A stretch of 64,000 bases of DNA from Leucobacter sp. CX169 (GTDB taxonomy: Bacteria > Actinomycetota > Actinomycetes > Actinomycetales > Microbacteriaceae), in contig NZ_CP071051.1 of the NCBI RefSeq assembly GCF_017161405.1, positions 1,674,001 through 1,738,000 on the forward strand. Direction: 5' to 3'. Position 1 is the stretch's first letter; each line of letters opens with the position of its first letter. The position numbers were made by a program, and so were the translations under genes. Below are positions 34,772-43,627 of this stretch, one piece after another. The notes below the pieces were generated by a model. It was not told the DNA's origin, searched no databases, and saw only the letters and a program-made list of their open reading frames with translations.

Positions 34772-35941
34772 CTAGTCCAGCCCGAGCTCAGGCGGGGAAG
34801 GAAAGCCCTCGTGCTCACGGGTGCCGTCACTCGCCGCGTCAGCCACGACGTGTTCCCGCAAGAACTCCCGCAGATACGGGAGCGTGATGGTGACCTTGCC
34901 ATAGCCCGCCGGGGCAATCACCCCAGCCTCGATCAGGCGCTGCCGATACATCGCCGCGTACCCCGAAGCGACATTTCCCATGCGGCGCCGGACGTCCTGC
35001 ATCCGGCTGGCCTGGTCGTCGTGCACCATCGCGGCAAGAAAGCCACGGTCCGTTGCCGACAGCCCTGAAAGCGACGGCTCAAGAATGAAGCTTCCCATCG
35101 AGCGTCGGGCACGGCGATACGCATGTTCGACGTCTTCGATCAGCACCGCGGGCGCGGCGGGATGGCGGCGCCAGGCAATGTCGCCAATCTGCTGCACGAG
35201 GAACGGATAGCCCTGCGAGGCGCGCACCATATAGTCCAGGACCTCGGGGCTGACCTGACGACCCGCGTCTCGAATGGGCGTGCGAAACGCCTCGAGTGTT
35301 TCTTGCGGCGTCAGCAGCCCGAGCGACACGGGTGCGCACCGGCGCAAGAAAGTCGCCGAGCTCGAGGACAGGAGCCCCCGCACCTCGCCCTGCACCCCGG
35401 CCCCGATGAACGCCACTTCGCAATCGGCGCGCACCAGATGCTGGTACTCCGCGGCGAAGCGCTCGATCGTGCTCAGCGCCGCCTTGTTCACCTCATCCAG
35501 GGTGAATAGGAGCCCACCGGTGCCTTCAAGCAGCGCACAGACCTGTTCGCACATGGCCCGGAACGACGGAGCCTCGGTGCGACCGTCTGTGTACTCAATA
35601 CCGATACTGCCGAGCCCTGCGAGCCCGAGCGAGGTCACCCGGAATGAGTTCTTAGGGTCGAGTGCATTCAGGATCTTGGGGAGATGCACGCCGGTGATCC
35701 GGTCAAAGAAGTCCTGCGTGGCCGTTTCAGAGATGACGACCCAACCCCGCGAGCGGGCGAGGTCCTCTGCGTGATTCAGCAGCACCGTCTTGCCCACGCC
35801 GCGCAGGCCCGTCAGCAGCATGCCGCGTTCCTGTGGCCACTGGCCGAGTTCGAGCCCGTCCTCGAGCTGATTGAGGGCAGCCTCACGCCCGGCGAGATAC
35901 GGCGGGTTCTTTCCAAACCCTGGGCGGAACGGGCTGTCCAT
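34772..35941 (-). CDS. AAA ATPase with C-terminal winged helix (AAA_16/archaeal-type)
   Basis: 389 residues. Walker A GLRGVGKT at 45-52, Walker B LLFTLDEVNKA, a sensor-like FIGAGVQGEVR and a C-terminal winged helix (about 305-370, SATDRGFLAAMVHDDQASRM to ITLPYLREFLREH). The plan AAA plus winged helix is shared with Orc1/Cdc6-like and STAND-like ATPases, but no further identity is evident. ATG 35941 has GAGGAG upstream. The region just upstream carries an 11-base palindrome and five 9-base AT-rich units, unlike anything else in the window. The gene stands alone among envelope genes. DNA binding at those repeats is inference. Confidence 0.82.
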   Translation of the reverse strand: MDSPFRPGFGKNPPYLAGREAALNQLEDGLELGQWPQERGMLLTGLRGVGKTVLLNHAEDLARSRGWVVISETATQDFFDRITGVHLPKILNALDPKNSFRVTSLGLAGLGSIGIEYTDGRTEAPSFRAMCEQVCALLEGTGGLLFTLDEVNKAALSTIERFAAEYQHLVRADCEVAFIGAGVQGEVRGLLSSSSATFLRRCAPVSLGLLTPQETLEAFRTPIRDAGRQVSPEVLDYMVRASQGYPFLVQQIGDIAWRRHPAAPAVLIEDVEHAYRRARRSMGSFILEPSLSGLSATDRGFLAAMVHDDQASRMQDVRRRMGNVASGYAAMYRQRLIEAGVIAPAGYGKVTITLPYLREFLREHVVADAASDGTREHEGFPSPPELGLD

Positions 35942-35949
35942 GTCACTCC

Positions 35950-35960
35950 TCACGTCGTGA
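35950..35960. promoter_or_regulatory. TCACGTCGTGA palindrome at the ATPase ribosome-binding site
   Basis: Perfect 5-base arms around a central T, touching the Shine-Dalgarno of the ATPase gene and 20 bases from the iterons. Possible operator. Confidence 0.45.
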
Positions 35961-35979
35961 CACCAGCATAACCGATCTA

Positions 35980-36024
35980 TTTATACCCTTTATAGGTTCA
36001 CAGGGATTTATAGGCTTTATATCT
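35980..36024. repeat. Five-unit 9-bp iteron array, AT-rich, upstream of the AAA ATPase
   Basis: Units start at 35980, 35989, 35998, 36007 and 36016. Four begin with TTTATA (TTTATACCC, TTTATAGGT, TTTATAGGC, TTTATATCT); the middle one (TCACAGGGA) is degenerate. The period is exactly nine bases. In the ATPase direction each unit reads TATAAA, so the units may also act as -10 elements. The AT content is far above that of the window. Confidence 0.8.
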
Positions 36025-36046
36025 GCCGGCTCGGACAGCGCCCCGC

Positions 36047-36679
36047 TCAGCCTTGTTCGCGCTGCGGCGGGAGGAGCGTAATCGTCTCGCGACTCACGCG
36101 GCGCAGCCCAATGGCCCACACGACGACCCCGATACCCAGCAGGATCGAGCCGATCCCGATCAGCCACAGGAGCGCCAGCGCCACCGCGGAGGGATTCAGC
36201 GCAGTCGCCACTGCCAGCGCCGCGGCAAGCCCGGCAATGACGGCCCCGACGACGCCCAGCACCCCGAAGCCGCCGCCGGCCCGCTTGATGGATAGCGCGA
36301 ATCGGAACATGGCGATGCCCGCAAACAGCCCGACGACGACCGCTCCCCAAATGACGAACAGGCTCAACACCGTCCAGGTGACCAGGCCTGGCAGCAACAG
36401 CGCCACGGCGCCGACGATGATGGCGAACACGCCCTGGCCAGTGAACCAGCCACTGCGCTGCAGCTTGCGCCGCTCGATCGCTGTAGTGATCACCGTCACG
36501 ACGCCGTCAAAGATAAGAAAGAGCCCCAGCATGGTAATGAGGGCCTCGACGGCGGTGCGCGTAAACCCGACAGCGAGCACGCCAAACACGATCATCAGTA
36601 GGCCGCGCATGAGCAGCAGCCCCCAGAGCCGACCGAGGTCGGCGCCGAGCGGACGTGAGGAACTCATCTGCAGACTCAA
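36047..36679 (-). CDS. DUF308/HdeD-like six-helix membrane protein
   Basis: 210 residues of mostly hydrophobic sequence with six predicted helices in three pairs: LLLMRGLLMIVFGVLAVGF, ITMLGLFLIFDGVVTVITT, QGVFAIIVGAVALLLPGLV and so on, the internal repeat pattern of the HdeD family. E. coli HdeD is linked to acid resistance; here the role is unknown. TTG at 36679 is taken because AAGGGG lies eight bases upstream; the ATG at 36667 is an alternative with no visible Shine-Dalgarno. 38 bases after the surface-protein gene. Confidence 0.82.
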   Translation of the reverse strand: MSLQMSSSRPLGADLGRLWGLLLMRGLLMIVFGVLAVGFTRTAVEALITMLGLFLIFDGVVTVITTAIERRKLQRSGWFTGQGVFAIIVGAVALLLPGLVTWTVLSLFVIWGAVVVGLFAGIAMFRFALSIKRAGGGFGVLGVVGAVIAGLAAALAVATALNPSAVALALLWLIGIGSILLGIGVVVWAIGLRRVSRETITLLPPQREQG

Positions 36680-36717
36680 TGTAATGGCCCCTTCGTGTCA
36701 GCTTGGTGCCCCACACT

Positions 36718-38688
36718 CTACTGCTCCGGGCTTGAGGCGCGCGCCGAGCCGCGACGGGCGAACCTCCGCCGTGCCGGCAGCGAGAGTCCAGCGGACAGCA
36801 CAAGGACACCGCCCAGCGTCGCCAGCCACCCCGCCCAGCCCGGCACGGCCCCTCCCCCTGCGCCCGTCACCGCGAGTCCGAGGCTCACACGCGGGACAGG
36901 CGGAGCCGCGTGGACCGTCTCGGACGGAATGCCGTAGTCGTCGCACCAGGCTCGCACGAGCGGACGCTCACCCTCGACGGCGGTTCCTGCCGGATCCGTG
37001 CACCAGCGCACGGTGTACCAGCCGGCTCGGTCCGGGAGATCAATCACGACCTCGGCGCGTTCCCCCGGACCCGTCAGCTCCGCGCGGAGCGCCATCACCG
37101 CCGCGGCGCCGCCGGGGGCCTCGGCCGCCCGGACCGGACGCGTCTCGCTCCAATACACCGTCCCCACAAGCGGGACCGCCACGCGCGCGCGTTCCCATTC
37201 GGCCCACGGCCCATCAGTCGGCTCGCCGACAATGACGTCCACGACCGAAGCGCCAGGGTGCACCTGCGCGTCCGAGAGGGTGGTGTCGAAGCGCACCCCC
37301 ACCGGAGCGAATTGCGTCTCCGAGTGGAGCCCGAAGGCGTCGGCGTAGCGATATCCGGCGGGGAGGCCCGTTGCGCTGCGCGCGTCGTCCTGGTCACTCG
37401 CGTCGATACCGCAGACCGACACGTAGTAGCCGCCACCACTGGGCGTCAACGCATACTCGAACGAGGCGACCTCGGCCAGCGGGTCGCCCGAGGACCCGCC
37501 CACCTGCACACGCACCGGTGCGGTAGCCAGCGGGGCATCTGCCGGAACATCCGCCGACTCTTTCGGCGGCGCCTCGAACGGGCCATAGGCATGACACACC
37601 AGCGTCATCGGCAGCGTGGACCCGTCGGTGAATCGACGCCAGGGCGCACTGCCGGGTGCGAGCGACAGGCTCACTGTGTCGGCGAGCGGCTCACCCTCGG
37701 CCAGGATCCTGCTGGGAACCTGGGTCGAAAAGCGCGGCGAAAAGACGAGCGAGTGCGCCTCGCTCGCGCGCAACTGCCACCGGAAATCCGATTCGACGGG
37801 GCCGACCGCGGCGACATCTTGCAGCGCAGGGGCGCTCTGCCAGACCCGCAGCGCCGGCCCGGCGGAACCTCCGGGGAGCGTGAGCTCGGCCGACACGGTC
37901 ACCTCGGCTGAACCGATTTCCGCGTCGCTCGGTGTCAGACGATAGGGAAGGCGCACATCGCCGACAATGGCGGCCGTGGTCACGGGACTGGGACTGGCCC
38001 CGGGGCTGGCCGCGCCACCGAACTGCGCCCCCGTCACCGTCATCGTGCCGCTTGCGCCGAGCGGGACGCCCGAGACGGCGATCTCTCCCCGCATCGCGTC
38101 CGCAGGGTCAGGGACCACCTGCACCGAGCCCGCGGGCGCCGGCGCCACATATCGGTAGTCATCCATCAGCCTGCTCATGCGCTGGGCCTCGGCTACCACA
38201 CGGCCACGCACCGTGGCGTCGGGGATAGCCGCGATGAAGAATCGATGATCCACCCGAAATGGGTCACCCTCTCCCGGGTGACGCAGCCAGATCGCCACTC
38301 CGACTGCGGCGGCCTGCTCATTGGTGACCCGTTGGCCGTGCGCGCCGATGAGCCAGTTCACCCGCGCCACCTCTTCGGGGCTCCAGCCCGCATACTGAGT
38401 GACCACTGTGCTCTGGTGCGCGGGATCACTCGCAAGCGTGGGCGGCTCCTGACCCCACTCGAGGCAGTACGCGAGCGAACCGTCGGGTGCGCGGTACGCC
38501 CCGACCATCGAGAGCCGGAAGTCGTGCGGGATCCGAAAGCCGGGACCCTCGAGAAGCTGCGCCGAGGCAGCCGAGTTGCCCTGGAGCCCGGGCAGGGGCG
38601 AGACCAGCAGCGCCCCGCACAGGGCGAGCACAGCGCAGACCATTGCCGCGGCAGAGAGCAGCGGGCGCGAGCGGGTGATTGCAGTCAT
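36718..38688 (-). CDS. Sortase-anchored surface protein with a thioester-like domain
   Basis: 656 residues. Signal peptide (about 1-43), then a domain resembling TQXA thioester domains: Cys75 in LAYCLEWGQEPP and a TNEQAAAVGVAIW helix, but the glutamine expected before xAIW is Gly130, so the internal thioester is probably not formed. The middle holds several Ig-like beta-rich repeats. The C-terminus is a class-E-type sorting signal: LAVTG at 605-609, hydrophobic helix, basic RRRFARR tail. It should therefore be linked to peptidoglycan by a class E sortase, not found in this window. ATG with GGAAGG upstream. Confidence 0.85.
   Translation of the reverse strand: MTAITRSRPLLSAAAMVCAVLALCGALLVSPLPGLQGNSAASAQLLEGPGFRIPHDFRLSMVGAYRAPDGSLAYCLEWGQEPPTLASDPAHQSTVVTQYAGWSPEEVARVNWLIGAHGQRVTNEQAAAVGVAIWLRHPGEGDPFRVDHRFFIAAIPDATVRGRVVAEAQRMSRLMDDYRYVAPAPAGSVQVVPDPADAMRGEIAVSGVPLGASGTMTVTGAQFGGAASPGASPSPVTTAAIVGDVRLPYRLTPSDAEIGSAEVTVSAELTLPGGSAGPALRVWQSAPALQDVAAVGPVESDFRWQLRASEAHSLVFSPRFSTQVPSRILAEGEPLADTVSLSLAPGSAPWRRFTDGSTLPMTLVCHAYGPFEAPPKESADVPADAPLATAPVRVQVGGSSGDPLAEVASFEYALTPSGGGYYVSVCGIDASDQDDARSATGLPAGYRYADAFGLHSETQFAPVGVRFDTTLSDAQVHPGASVVDVIVGEPTDGPWAEWERARVAVPLVGTVYWSETRPVRAAEAPGGAAAVMALRAELTGPGERAEVVIDLPDRAGWYTVRWCTDPAGTAVEGERPLVRAWCDDYGIPSETVHAAPPVPRVSLGLAVTGAGGGAVPGWAGWLATLGGVLVLSAGLSLPARRRFARRGSARASSPEQ
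37702..37711. repeat. CAGGATCCTG palindrome, copy 5
   Basis: Inside the surface-protein gene. Confidence 0.75.
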
Positions 38689-38841
38689 GTCGATCCTTCC
38701 TCGACGGAAGGTCCGTCAGACTCGAAAGATTGCGCCGTTTCCGCGGTCGCCGTCCCCGTTATCCACAGCCGCCATCCGGATCGACACGCCCGGTTCCCGC
38801 GCAAATGACCCCTCGATTCGACCGCCGAAGGGATCGCGTGG

Positions 38842-38847
38842 TAGATT
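38842..38847 (+). promoter_or_regulatory. -10 box of the first tRNA-fMet
   Basis: TAGATT, 11 bases before the tRNA. The equivalent box of the second copy is TAGACT at 39062-39067. Confidence 0.6.
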
Positions 38848-38858
38848 TTCTCTTGTGC

Positions 38859-38932
38859 CGCGGGGTGGAGCAGTTCGGTAGCTCGCCGGGCTCATAACCC
38901 GGAGGTCGTAGGTTCAAATCCTGCCCCCGCAA
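38859..38932 (+). tRNA. Initiator tRNA-Met (CAT), copy 1
   Basis: 74 bases without encoded CCA. It has the initiator marks: an unpaired C1-A72 at the acceptor end, CTCATAA anticodon loop, and the run of G-C pairs before it (GGG-CTCATAA-CCC). GGTTCAAATCC T-arm is intact. Confidence 0.97.
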
Positions 38933-38951
38933 CGAGATATCGCGGTCACAC

Positions 38952-38989
38952 AGTACGGCCCCTGCCACAGACAGGGGCCGTACTTTTTT
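38952..38989 (+). terminator. Terminator of tRNA-fMet copy 1
   Basis: Thirteen-base-pair stem AGTACGGCCCCTG / CAGGGGCCGTACT with a seven-base loop and a T6 run. Confidence 0.93.
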
Positions 38990-39061
38990 GCGTTTGCGTC
39001 TGGCAGACACCAGGAACACGCCCACCCAGGCGGCCAAATGGATTTGCGGCCGAGAGCCCCG

Positions 39062-39067
39062 TAGACT
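39062..39067 (+). promoter_or_regulatory. -10 box of the second tRNA-fMet
   Basis: TAGACT, at the same 11-base distance from the tRNA as in copy 1. Confidence 0.6.
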
Positions 39068-39078
39068 CTCTCTTGTGC

Positions 39079-39152
39079 CGCGGGGTGGAGCAGTTCGGTA
39101 GCTCGCCGGGCTCATAACCCGGAGGTCGTAGGTTCAAATCCTGCCCCCGCAA
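39079..39152 (+). tRNA. Initiator tRNA-Met (CAT), copy 2
   Basis: Identical to copy 1 over all 74 bases, exactly 220 bases downstream. Flanks are alike only over short stretches (about eight bases upstream and the terminator stem downstream), so the duplication is not recent or has been homogenised in the tRNA. Confidence 0.97.
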
Positions 39153-39170
39153 CGAGATGTCGCGGCAAAA

Positions 39171-39209
39171 CAGTACGGCCCCTGTCAGTGACAGGGGCCG
39201 TACTGTTTT
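39171..39209 (+). terminator. Terminator of tRNA-fMet copy 2
   Basis: Stem CAGTACGGCCCCTGT / ACAGGGGCCGTACTG, five-base loop, T4 run. The stem core equals that of copy 1 while the loop differs. Confidence 0.92.
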
Positions 39210-39306
39210 GCGTGCGGGCGACCACCGATGAGGCGGCCACGCCCAGGGCGGCCACGCAGCCTGTGAACGGCAGAGCGACACGGACACTCTCGGACCCCCA
39301 CAGACG

Positions 39307-39343
39307 CAGGCAGGCCCCCACCGAGTCGGTGAGGGCCTGCCTG
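39307..39343 (-). terminator. Hairpin downstream of the UPF0182 gene
   Basis: Eleven-base-pair outer stem CAGGCAGGCCC / GGGCCTGCCTG with an inner CACC/GGTG pair block, 21 bases after the stop of the UPF0182 gene. No U-tract follows, so it is a GC-type hairpin terminator or an RNA-protecting stem. Confidence 0.6.
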
Positions 39344-39363
39344 TGGTTCGAGCCGCGCGGCCG

Positions 39364-42273
39364 CTACTGCGCCGCGAGCGCCGCCGTGATGGCTGCTCTG
39401 AGGCGAGCGTCCGCCTCGCCAAAGGCCGTCCAGTCCCCCGCCTTCATCGCGGCGTCACGGTCCGACAGGGCGGTCTTCATGAGCGCGAGCGCCTCCTGCA
39501 GCGCCGGCGAGTCGGTCGAGCCGCCAGCAGCAGTATCGTCCGGCGTCGCCGGGGTCTCCCCGCCATCGGTCGGCTCGTCCGGTGTCACCGGCACGATCGT
39601 GTCGCCCGCCGCAGCACCCGAGTCGCCGCCGAACAGCGCGTCGAGCGCGAGGTCCAGCGTGTCCTCGAAGGCGATCTTCTCGCCGAACGACACGAGCACC
39701 TTCTGCAGGATCGGGAAGCTCGTGCCCGTCTTCGCCTTCACGTATACGGGCTGCACGTAGAGCAGTCCGCCACCGACTGGCAGGGTCAGCAGGTTGCCAC
39801 TGATGACCTCGGTGCTGCCCTGACTCAGGAGGTTGAGCTCCTTCGACACGGTCGGGTCGGTCGTGAAGCTGTTCTGCACCTGGCCGGGGCCGGGCACCGT
39901 GTTGCCCTTCGGCAGCGTCAACAGCTTCAGGGTGCCGTAATCCTTCGAGACCTTTCCGGCCACATTCCCCGCGTTCGAGTCCGCGGCAAGGTAGCCGGTG
40001 AGGATGTCCCGCGACTCCGCACTCGCGTCCTTCGGAATGTACGTCGAGTAGATCGAGAAGGTCGGGTCTGCTTTCAGCCCGGCCGCCAGCGTCAGGTAGT
40101 ACGGGGGCTGCGCAAGCGCCGCCTCGCCAGCGGTCTTGCCCGACACGGGATCGCTCGGCGTGCGCCAAGCGTCCTCGCGGGAATAGAACGAGCCGGCATC
40201 GGTGACGTGGTACTCACCGAGAATCTCGCGCTGCACCTTGAACAGGTCACCCGGGTAGCGGACGTGGCTCATGAGCTGGGCGCTCATGTCCGAGATCGGC
40301 TTCAACGTGGTCGGGAAGACGTTCTGCCAGGCCGTCAGCACCGGATCAGTGGTGTCCCAGGCGTACAGCGAGATCGAGCCGTCGTAGGCATCGACCGTCG
40401 CCTTCACGGAGTTGCGGATGTAGTTGATGTCGTTGCGGGCCAGCGAGGTGCGCGGGTTGTCCGAGTCGACGATTGAATCGTTCATGTCGGTGACCTTCGA
40501 GTACGGGTACTCGGACGACGTCGTGTACCCGTCGACGATCCAGACGATGCGCCCGTCCACCACCGAGGCGTAGGGGGTCTTGTCGATCGTCAGATACGGC
40601 GCAACCTTCTGCACACGATCGACAGGATCGCGGTCGTACAGGATCTGGGAGCCCTCGCTCACGGCGCCCGAGAGCAGGATCTCCATCGACTGGAACTTCA
40701 GCGCGTACACGAGCTTGTGGAAGAGCCCCTCGAGTACCGGTCCGCCGTTGCCGGTGAACGTCGTCATGTTCTGCTTCGACTCGTCACCCGTGTCATCGGC
40801 CGGGTAATCGATCTCGATGGGCTTCTTCGTCTCGCCGCCGACGATCGAGTACTCGGGCGAGTTCTCGCCGAAGTAGACGCGCGGCTCAAACTCGCCAAGC
40901 TTCCCGCTCGTGGGGATCCCGCTTTCCAAGAACACCGGCTGACCGTCAACTGCGCGCTGGTTGCCATAGGCGGCGACGAGGCCGTAGCCGTGCGTGTAGA
41001 CGAGCGTGCGGTTGTACCAGCCGGTCTGATCCGTGATGTTAATGTCGCGGACGGCGGAGACCGTGTCCTCAATCTTGCCGTCGATCTCGTAGCGATCGAC
41101 GTTGAGCGAGCTCGGGAACTTGTAGTACTGGCGAATCTGCTCGAGCTGCGAGAAGGTCGGCGAGACGATCGCGGGGTCGAGGATACGGATGTTCGCGGTC
41201 GCCACCGCGTCGTTGCGCAGCGCGCCGGGCGTGGCGTCGGTGACCGCGTCGTAGCGCTCAACCTCGACGTCGGCGAGGCCGTAGGCGTCGCGCGTCGCGT
41301 CGATATTGCGCGAGATGTACTCGGACTCGAGGCTCTTCTCGTCGGGGTCGACCTGGAAGCGCTGCACGGCCCAGGGGTACCCGACGCCGATCACGAGGCT
41401 TGCCACGATGAGCAGCGCGGTGCCGGCGACGGGCAGGCGCCACTTGCCGGTGAACGCGGTAATAATGAAGAGGATCGCGACGATCGCCGCGATGCCGGCG
41501 AGGATTTCCTTACCGGGGATGACCGCGTGCACCTCGGTGAAGGCGGCACCCGTGAGGATGCCATCCTGGTTCGTTACGGTGCGGTACTGGTCAAGCCAGA
41601 GGCTCCCGGCCTGCAACAGGAGGTACAGCGCCGCGATGACGGCGGTCTGGATCCTGGTGGACTTGGAGACGCGGACGTCGCGACCATTGAAGGAAATACC
41701 GCCGTACAGGTAGCTCGTGCCGACCGACGCAATCAGCGAGATCAGCAGGATCGCAGACGCGAACGCCACGATGCTCTGGAGCACGGGGAGGTCAAACAGG
41801 AAGAACGACAGGTCGAGACCGAACTCGGCGTCCACCTTGCCGGTCCCCTCGCGGTTCAGCCACAACAGCACCTGGGGCCACTGGGCCGCGGCCGCGATAC
41901 CGGCGAAGAAGCCAAAGGCCGCGGGCAGCAGGTACTTGACGACCCGACGCAGCGGCTCGATCATCTCCTGGTAGCGGTCAAGCTGGGCCGTGAGGCGCGC
42001 GTACACCGGGCGGGTGCGGTACGCAATGTCGATCGCCAGGAAGACGGGGACGGCCATCGCGAGGAACCCGATGGCGAACATCACCACAGCGGCGATCCAT
42101 TGCGTCGCGAATACCTCGAGGTAGCCGACCTGCTGGTACCAGAACACATCGCTCATGAGGCTAGCGATGGCCAAGAAGCCACCCACCAGCAGGACCACCA
42201 ACACGATGGTGATCGCGAGCGGCGATGGTCTACGCCGTACAGGGGTCGAATCGGCGGTGGTCGTTTCGGTCAC
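39364..42273 (-). CDS. UPF0182 family membrane protein
   Basis: 969 residues, close to the usual family length (mycobacterial Rv3193c is similar). About seven N-terminal membrane helices (roughly 18-320), then a large external domain with conserved stretches such as RNIDATRDAYGLADVEVERYDA, YGLVAAYGNQRAVDGQPVFLE and RVQKVAPYLTIDKTPYASVV, and an acidic Pro/Thr-rich tail (about 880-930). Function unknown. GTG start with AGAGGG upstream; 35 bases after the PDZ-protease gene on the same strand, the conserved actinobacterial pairing. Confidence 0.93.
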   Translation of the reverse strand: MTETTTADSTPVRRRPSPLAITIVLVVLLVGGFLAIASLMSDVFWYQQVGYLEVFATQWIAAVVMFAIGFLAMAVPVFLAIDIAYRTRPVYARLTAQLDRYQEMIEPLRRVVKYLLPAAFGFFAGIAAAAQWPQVLLWLNREGTGKVDAEFGLDLSFFLFDLPVLQSIVAFASAILLISLIASVGTSYLYGGISFNGRDVRVSKSTRIQTAVIAALYLLLQAGSLWLDQYRTVTNQDGILTGAAFTEVHAVIPGKEILAGIAAIVAILFIITAFTGKWRLPVAGTALLIVASLVIGVGYPWAVQRFQVDPDEKSLESEYISRNIDATRDAYGLADVEVERYDAVTDATPGALRNDAVATANIRILDPAIVSPTFSQLEQIRQYYKFPSSLNVDRYEIDGKIEDTVSAVRDINITDQTGWYNRTLVYTHGYGLVAAYGNQRAVDGQPVFLESGIPTSGKLGEFEPRVYFGENSPEYSIVGGETKKPIEIDYPADDTGDESKQNMTTFTGNGGPVLEGLFHKLVYALKFQSMEILLSGAVSEGSQILYDRDPVDRVQKVAPYLTIDKTPYASVVDGRIVWIVDGYTTSSEYPYSKVTDMNDSIVDSDNPRTSLARNDINYIRNSVKATVDAYDGSISLYAWDTTDPVLTAWQNVFPTTLKPISDMSAQLMSHVRYPGDLFKVQREILGEYHVTDAGSFYSREDAWRTPSDPVSGKTAGEAALAQPPYYLTLAAGLKADPTFSIYSTYIPKDASAESRDILTGYLAADSNAGNVAGKVSKDYGTLKLLTLPKGNTVPGPGQVQNSFTTDPTVSKELNLLSQGSTEVISGNLLTLPVGGGLLYVQPVYVKAKTGTSFPILQKVLVSFGEKIAFEDTLDLALDALFGGDSGAAAGDTIVPVTPDEPTDGGETPATPDDTAAGGSTDSPALQEALALMKTALSDRDAAMKAGDWTAFGEADARLRAAITAALAAQ

Positions 42274-42308
42274 TGAAGCCCTCTTCTGAGTCTTTGAACG
42301 GGGTTTTA

Positions 42309-43433
42309 CTACCCTAGCCGTGCATCCCCTGATGATTCGATGGGGCAGCGCTCCAAACCTGCGGGCACACGGCCGGCGTTCAGGTCATCGATCGCCTGCA
42401 ACGCCTCGTCGAGGGTAGCGACCGGGGCCACGATCATGTCGCCGGGCACCGTCGCCGGCACCTGCGCGCAGTTCCCGAGCGGCATGAGGAAGAGTTCGGT
42501 ACCGACGCGCGAGGCGCCCCACATCTTTTGCGGTAGCCCGCCGATTGCGCCTACCCGGCCAGTGTCGTCGATGGTGCCGGTGCCGCTAATGATGTGTCCG
42601 CCGGTGAGGCTCTCCTCTGTCAGCTCATCCCCGATACCCAGGGCGAACATCAGGCCGGCACTCGGGCCGCCGATCCGGTCGAGATGCATCGTGACGTCGA
42701 CCGGGAATTCGTATTCCGCGCTGACGGTGATCCCCAGGATCGGCGCGGTCGCGCCCTTCGGCTGCTCGGGCGTGGCGGTCACGTCCATCTGCTGGCCATC
42801 CCGCAGGATCCCGAGGGTCACCGGGGTCCCCACCCCCGCGTCGGCGAGCGCGGCGCGCAGCCCCCCGGCCCCGGTGATGGGGGCGCCGGCCACGCTGAGG
42901 ATCTCGTCTCCCGGCTGCAGCAACCCGTCGGCGGGCAGGTCCGCCACGACGTCCTGAACCACGACGCGCGCAGTGAAGTCGATCCCCAGCGCGCGAAGCG
43001 CGGAAGCGGTCGCGTCCGCTTGGGACTTCTCCATCATCAGCTTGTTCTGCTCGTTCCGGTCCTCGGACGTCACGCCCTCGGGGAATACCTCGGAGATGGG
43101 CTTGGCAGTCTGGGACGGGTCGAACAGCACCGGCAGCAGCGACAGCCAGCCCAGCTGGTTCTCGGGGCTGCCGTTGATCGAAACCGTCAGGAGGTTGAGT
43201 TGGCCGTCGGTCGGGTGGGTCTGCACACCGTCGATCGAGATCACCGGGGTGGCCTCGCCGTCGAGCTCAATTTCGCCGAGCGTGTCGACGACCGGCCCGG
43301 GTCGCTCAATCACCATCTGGGACGGGACCGTCCACCCGAGTATCAGCAGGATCGACAGGATCGCTACCCAGATCATGCCCCGCGATGCGCGGGGGCTCGT
43401 GGGCGGCTGAATGGCGGGCAGTTGCTGCGGCAT
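42309..43433 (-). CDS. PDZ domain protein with Lon-type (S16) serine protease domain, YlbL-like
   Basis: 374 residues. One N-terminal membrane helix (about 20-41), a PDZ domain (about 155-235, LLQPGDEILSVAGAPITGAG) and a C-terminal S16 domain with Ser in GGPSAGLMFALG and the dyad Lys in GGLPQKMWGAS. Extracellular membrane-tethered protease; substrates unknown in actinobacteria. ATG 43433 starts the cytoplasmic Pro/Gln segment; the longer frame is not supported. Divergent from the metalloprotease gene. Confidence 0.92.
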   Translation of the reverse strand: MPQQLPAIQPPTSPRASRGMIWVAILSILLILGWTVPSQMVIERPGPVVDTLGEIELDGEATPVISIDGVQTHPTDGQLNLLTVSINGSPENQLGWLSLLPVLFDPSQTAKPISEVFPEGVTSEDRNEQNKLMMEKSQADATASALRALGIDFTARVVVQDVVADLPADGLLQPGDEILSVAGAPITGAGGLRAALADAGVGTPVTLGILRDGQQMDVTATPEQPKGATAPILGITVSAEYEFPVDVTMHLDRIGGPSAGLMFALGIGDELTEESLTGGHIISGTGTIDDTGRVGAIGGLPQKMWGASRVGTELFLMPLGNCAQVPATVPGDMIVAPVATLDEALQAIDDLNAGRVPAGLERCPIESSGDARLG

Positions 43434-43627
43434 CGGTGCTTTCTCTGGGTTCGTCGGGGCGTCCGGACCGGGCAGGAGCCTCGCTGTTCGCACTGGGCGC
43501 AACCAAATCGTGCTCGGGCGGTCAATCTACCAGCGGATTCTGGAGGAGGTCGGGGTAGCGTAATTTCTACCACCAGCGATGGCCTCAGCCCTTCGAGCTT
43601 CGGTGGCGATGCGGGAGGCAAGCACAG

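Noticed and set aside
38759-38767. Perfect DnaA box TTATCCACA, with another on the opposite strand at 45160-45168
   Set aside because: Single isolated boxes 6.4 kb apart, with no cluster, AT-rich unwinding element or dnaA/dnaN genes; this is not an origin.
40717-42276. A 519-codon plus-strand frame opposite the UPF0182 gene
   Set aside because: Same compositional effect; its translation has no recognisable motifs and the minus-strand gene is a clear family member.
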